From contig NZ_RZNY01000011.1 in the NCBI RefSeq assembly GCF_003994475.1, positions 124,001-188,000 on the forward strand: a stretch of 64,000 nucleotides of DNA, written 5' to 3'. The notes below the pieces were generated by a model. It was not told the origin of the DNA. It did no database searches and saw nothing but the letters and a program-made list of their open reading frames with translations. Made by a program: the position numbers and the translations under genes. Below, one piece after another: positions 61,014 to 64,000 of the stretch (its first letter is position 1; every line of letters begins with the position of its first letter). This DNA comes from Paenibacillus anaericanus. GTDB taxonomy: Bacteria > Bacillota > Bacilli > Paenibacillales > Paenibacillaceae.

Positions 61014-62570
61014 TTAGAATACTTTCGTCGTCCATGATTCACAATTCCATGTTTCTGTAACAACATCTTTGTAAAATTCAGGTTCATGGGAAATGAGCAG
61101 AATACTACCCTTATATGCCTTAAGTGCGCGCTTAAGTTCCTCTTTAGCATCCACATCCAAGTGGTTCGTAGGCTCATCGAGTACGAGCAAGTTCGATTCA
61201 CGGTTGATCAGCTTGCAAAGTCTTACCTTTGCCTTCTCACCACCGCTTAGTACGGTGATTTTGCTCTCAATATGTTTGGTTGTTAGCCCGCACTTCGCAA
61301 GAGCCGCGCGTACTTCGAACTGAGAATAGGAAGGGAATTCATTCCATACTTCCTCGATACATGTATTGTAGTTGGCATCCTTCATTTCCTGTTCGAAATA
61401 ACCAATGTCAAGGTTCTCTCCACGGCGAACAGATCCCTCTAACCCTTGAATTTCTCCTAAAATACTCCGTAGCAATGTTGTTTTACCAATTCCGTTTGCT
61501 CCGACAAGTGCGATCTTTTGACCACGTTCCATACGGAGGTTAAGCGGTCTGGATAGTGGTTCTTCATAACCGATGACGAGATCCGTAGTTTCGAATACCA
61601 TTTTGCCAGATGCTCTAGAGTACATGAAGTTAAACTGTGGTTTAGGTTTTTCCTTGGCAAGTTCAATAACATCCATTTTATCAAGTTTCTTCTGTCTGGA
61701 CATCGCCATGTTACGGGTCGCCACACTCGCTTTGTTACGGGCTACAAAGTCCTTCAAACCCGCAATTTCTTGCTGTTGGCGTTTATAGGCAGATTCCAAT
61801 TGCGATTTCTTCATTTCGTAGACCTGTTGGAAATAGTCATAGTCACCAACATAGCGGTTAAGCTCCTGATTCTCCATATGGTAGATCAGGTTAATAACGC
61901 TGTTCAGGAATGGAATATCATGAGAGATCAGAATAAATGCATTCTCATATTCTTGCAGATAGCGAGTTAACCATTCGATATGCTGCTCATCGAGATAGTT
62001 TGTCGGCTCGTCCAAGAGCAGGATATCAGGTTTTTCGAGTAGCAACTTCGCTAGTAAAACCTTTGTACGCTGTCCACCACTAAGATCGTTGACGTCTTTA
62101 TCCAATCCAATGTCGGTAATACCAAGTCCACGTGCAGTTTCATCAATCTTAGCATCGATCATATAGAAATCCTGGTTAGTCAAAGTATCTTGAATCGTTC
62201 CAACATCCTCAAGCATTTGCTCAAGTTCCTCTGGTGAGACGTCACCCATCTTGCCGTACATGTCATTCATCTCTTGTTCCATGTCGAACAGATATTGGAA
62301 TGCCCCCTTCAGGACATCGCGGATCGTCATACCTTTGTTAAGCACTGCATGCTGATCGAGATATCCAACACGCATGCGTTTGGACCATTCGATTTTACCC
62401 TCATCCGGTTGAAGTTTGCCAGTAATGATGTTCATAAAAGTGGACTTACCTTCACCGTTGGATCCAATGAGTCCGATATGCTCCCCTTTGAGCAGGCGGA
62501 AGGATACGTCATTGAAAATGGCGCGATCTCCAAAACCGTGACTTAACTTTTCTACATTTAATATACTCAT
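61014..62570 (-). CDS. ABC-F family ATPase (YkpA/YbiT-like)
   Basis: 518 residues with two ATPase domains and no membrane part. Domain 1: GSNGEGKST near 37, LSGGQRTK near 163, LLLDEPTNYLD near 183. Linker of charged helices (residues about 240-310). Domain 2: GANGIGKTT near 354, LSGGEKAK near 440 and LVLDEPTNHLD near 459. ABC-F proteins act on ribosomes, in translation or antibiotic protection; the YkpA group is mostly housekeeping. Single gene. Confidence 0.94.
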   Translation of the reverse strand: MSILNVEKLSHGFGDRAIFNDVSFRLLKGEHIGLIGSNGEGKSTFMNIITGKLQPDEGKIEWSKRMRVGYLDQHAVLNKGMTIRDVLKGAFQYLFDMEQEMNDMYGKMGDVSPEELEQMLEDVGTIQDTLTNQDFYMIDAKIDETARGLGITDIGLDKDVNDLSGGQRTKVLLAKLLLEKPDILLLDEPTNYLDEQHIEWLTRYLQEYENAFILISHDIPFLNSVINLIYHMENQELNRYVGDYDYFQQVYEMKKSQLESAYKRQQQEIAGLKDFVARNKASVATRNMAMSRQKKLDKMDVIELAKEKPKPQFNFMYSRASGKMVFETTDLVIGYEEPLSRPLNLRMERGQKIALVGANGIGKTTLLRSILGEIQGLEGSVRRGENLDIGYFEQEMKDANYNTCIEEVWNEFPSYSQFEVRAALAKCGLTTKHIESKITVLSGGEKAKVRLCKLINRESNLLVLDEPTNHLDVDAKEELKRALKAYKGSILLISHEPEFYKDVVTETWNCESWTTKVF

Positions 62571-62657
62571 GAATTGACACCTTTTCTGTTTGATATTTTC
62601 TCGTTATATTATAAGCGTAATCAGCTGAATAACTCAATCCTCACTCCATTTTAAATT

Positions 62658-62698
62658 AAAACACAAACAGGAGCGCTGAGCACCCCTGTTTGTGTTTT
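62658..62698 (-). terminator. Terminator of the aldo/keto reductase gene
   Basis: 14-base perfect arms starting AAAACACAAACAGG; T-run on the minus strand. Confidence 0.9.
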
Positions 62699-62738
62699 TA
62701 ATTGATTGCTATATCCTTTTATAGACTATAATCAAATA

Positions 62739-63734
62739 TTAGGCCAATATTTCATCTATTCGTGTCAGTTCCTCATCTGTAAAGGACAGATTGTTAATGG
62801 TTCCTACCGCATCTTCGATTTGACTGACTTTACTTGCCCCGATCAAAGCAGAAGTGACTTTACCCCCACGGAGTACCCAAGCCAGCGCCATTTGAGAAAG
62901 TTTCTGTCCACGCTCTGCAGCCAGTTCATTAAGCTTAGTAACTTTCGCTAGCACCTCATCTGTCAGTTCATTCGAGTTCATAAATACGCTAGGCCCTGCA
63001 GCTCTGGAATCCGGCGCTATTCCATTTAGATAACGATCCGTCAGAATCCCCTTATGTAGAGGTGAGAACGCGATCGAGCCGATTCCTTCTTCCTCTAAGG
63101 TTTGAAGTAACCCTTGCTCCGGTCCACGTCCCATCATAGAATACTGAGGTTGATGGATAAGACAAGGCGTACCGAGTCTCTTGAGAATTCGAGAAGCTTC
63201 AATTGTCATTTCAGGCGAATAGTTTGAAAGTCCAACATAAAGTGCTTTACCCTGACGAACTAGCAGGTCAAGTGCTGCCATGGTCTCTTCAAGCGGAGTA
63301 TCCTGATCCGGACGATGGTGATAGTAAATATCAACATAATCAAGTCCCATTCTTTTCAAACTTTGATCTAGGCTAGCGACTAAACTCTTCTTAGATCCCC
63401 ATTCCCCATATGGACCTGGCCACATGTAATAACCTGCTTTGGTCGATATAATTAATTCATCACGGTAGGCGCCAAGATCATCTTTTAAAATTCTGCCGAA
63501 AGTTTCTTCTGCTGAACCAGCGGGTGGACCATAGTTATTAGCTAAGTCAAAATGCGTGATCCCTAGATCGAATGCTCGTCTCACCATGGCTCTTCCATTC
63601 TCATACTTATCTATACCACCGAAATTATGCCATAGTCCTAGCGAAATAGCGGGTAGTTTAAGGCCACTATTCCCACATCTCCGATATGTCATCATTTCGT
63701 ATCTCTTATCATCTGCTACATATACCACATTCAT
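62739..63734 (-). CDS. Aldo/keto reductase (YghZ-like)
   Basis: 331 residues. The TIM-barrel tetrad is visible: Asp and Tyr in FDLANNYG near 60, Lys in IISTKAGYY near 95, His in YYHHRPDQ near 138. GWGSKK-like EWGSKKSLVASLDQSLKRMGLDYVD and AGPSVFMN are typical of the YghZ/L-glyceraldehyde-3-phosphate reductase group. NADPH-dependent carbonyl reductase. The start at 63734 is close behind GAGGAG; a GTG six bases on is better spaced. An AraC regulator gene lies just upstream. Confidence 0.93.
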   Translation of the reverse strand: MNVVYVADDKRYEMMTYRRCGNSGLKLPAISLGLWHNFGGIDKYENGRAMVRRAFDLGITHFDLANNYGPPAGSAEETFGRILKDDLGAYRDELIISTKAGYYMWPGPYGEWGSKKSLVASLDQSLKRMGLDYVDIYYHHRPDQDTPLEETMAALDLLVRQGKALYVGLSNYSPEMTIEASRILKRLGTPCLIHQPQYSMMGRGPEQGLLQTLEEEGIGSIAFSPLHKGILTDRYLNGIAPDSRAAGPSVFMNSNELTDEVLAKVTKLNELAAERGQKLSQMALAWVLRGGKVTSALIGASKVSQIEDAVGTINNLSFTDEELTRIDEILA

Positions 63735-63801
63735 CACTCCTCTATACTGAATAAATACATTGTATAGATAGAACGTAGGATTTCCCATAACTAAAGGGAT
63801 G

Positions 63802-64000
63802 TTAAATATGGATTAATGTCTGATTTTCACGTTGATTGTGCTGATAATTACTTGGTGGCATTCCCTTTACCTTTTTAAACATTCGAGAGAATAAAAGAGG
63901 GTCCTGATATCCTACAGATCTTGCTACCTCACCCACCGTATATTTACCTGTGCCCAGTAATTCACACGCTTTGTTCATACGATAATGCATCAAGTATTCG
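63802..64000 (-). CDS. AraC-family regulator, C-terminal part (gene runs off window)
   Basis: The visible 65 codons are the second helix-turn-helix of an AraC regulator: YLMHYRMNKACELLGTGKYTV then GEVARSVGYQDPLLFSRMFKK and KGMPPSNY. The frame is open to the window edge, so the N-terminal domain lies beyond it. It is 67 bases upstream of the aldo/keto reductase gene on the same strand, so it may control it. Confidence 0.92.
   Translation of the reverse strand, partial: EYLMHYRMNKACELLGTGKYTVGEVARSVGYQDPLLFSRMFKKVKGMPPSNYQHNQRENQTLIHI

Overview
The window looks like a chromosomal segment of a moderately low-GC Firmicute, most likely Paenibacillus or a close relative (inference from gene content; no rRNA or tRNA gene is present). 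Pointers are a YesM/YesN-type two-component system coupled to sugar-binding lipoproteins, sugar permeases with no ATPase of their own, a T-box leader before thrS, FabV as enoyl-ACP reductase, AGGAGG-type ribosome binding sites with many TTG/GTG starts, and strong intrinsic terminators after most transcripts. Most genes lie on the minus strand.

Layout. 0-0.9 kb: the end of a pentapeptide-repeat gene and a small secreted DUF3889-like protein. 0.9-8.5 kb: a carbohydrate import island with a histidine kinase, AraC-type response regulator and coupled binding protein, then a second binding protein and two permeases. 8.6-10.8 kb: a Nudix hydrolase and a Crp-family regulator between two YdcZ-type membrane proteins. 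10.9-15.3 kb: a decayed accessory zone. It holds a collapsed divergent efflux-pump/MerR pair, a 1.4-kb element with terminal inverted repeats and a 5-bp target duplication that carries an HTH/membrane-protein pair but no transposase, a doubly damaged alpha/beta hydrolase and a TetR gene with two stop codons. 15.3-22.6 kb: HAD phosphatase, LacI regulator and GH46 chitosanase sharing a putative operator, the selD-mnmH selenouridine pair, and arsR-acr3-arsC. 22.7-31.9 kb: M1-type peptidase, fabV, T-box-thrS, a thioredoxin-like protein, DinB, DUF1641 with type II NADH dehydrogenase, and DUF2935.

32-40 kb: a four-gene response regulator/kinase/ABC ATPase/FtsX-type permease operon, small envelope proteins of unknown function and a CPA2 antiporter with a possible attenuator leader. 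40.2-46 kb: small envelope proteins rich in Met, His or Cys around a second two-component operon, ending in a CWB2-type lipoprotein with a His/Met tail; this looks like a metal or envelope-stress cluster (inference). 46.2-53.3 kb: PadR-SDR, a CstR-like regulator with three rhodanese proteins (one lacking the catalytic Cys), TetR-UbiD translationally coupled, and an intact NorA/Blt-like pump. 53.5-64 kb: a frameshifted class-C-type serine hydrolase, cysJI sulfite reductase, exonuclease III, an L,D-transpeptidase, an ABC-F protein, an aldo/keto reductase and the 3' end of an AraC regulator.

Together, sulfur and selenium chemistry (sulfite reductase, rhodaneses, SelD/MnmH), detoxification (arsenic, efflux) and envelope sensing recur. 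The most unusual object is the transposase-less element at 12341-13764.
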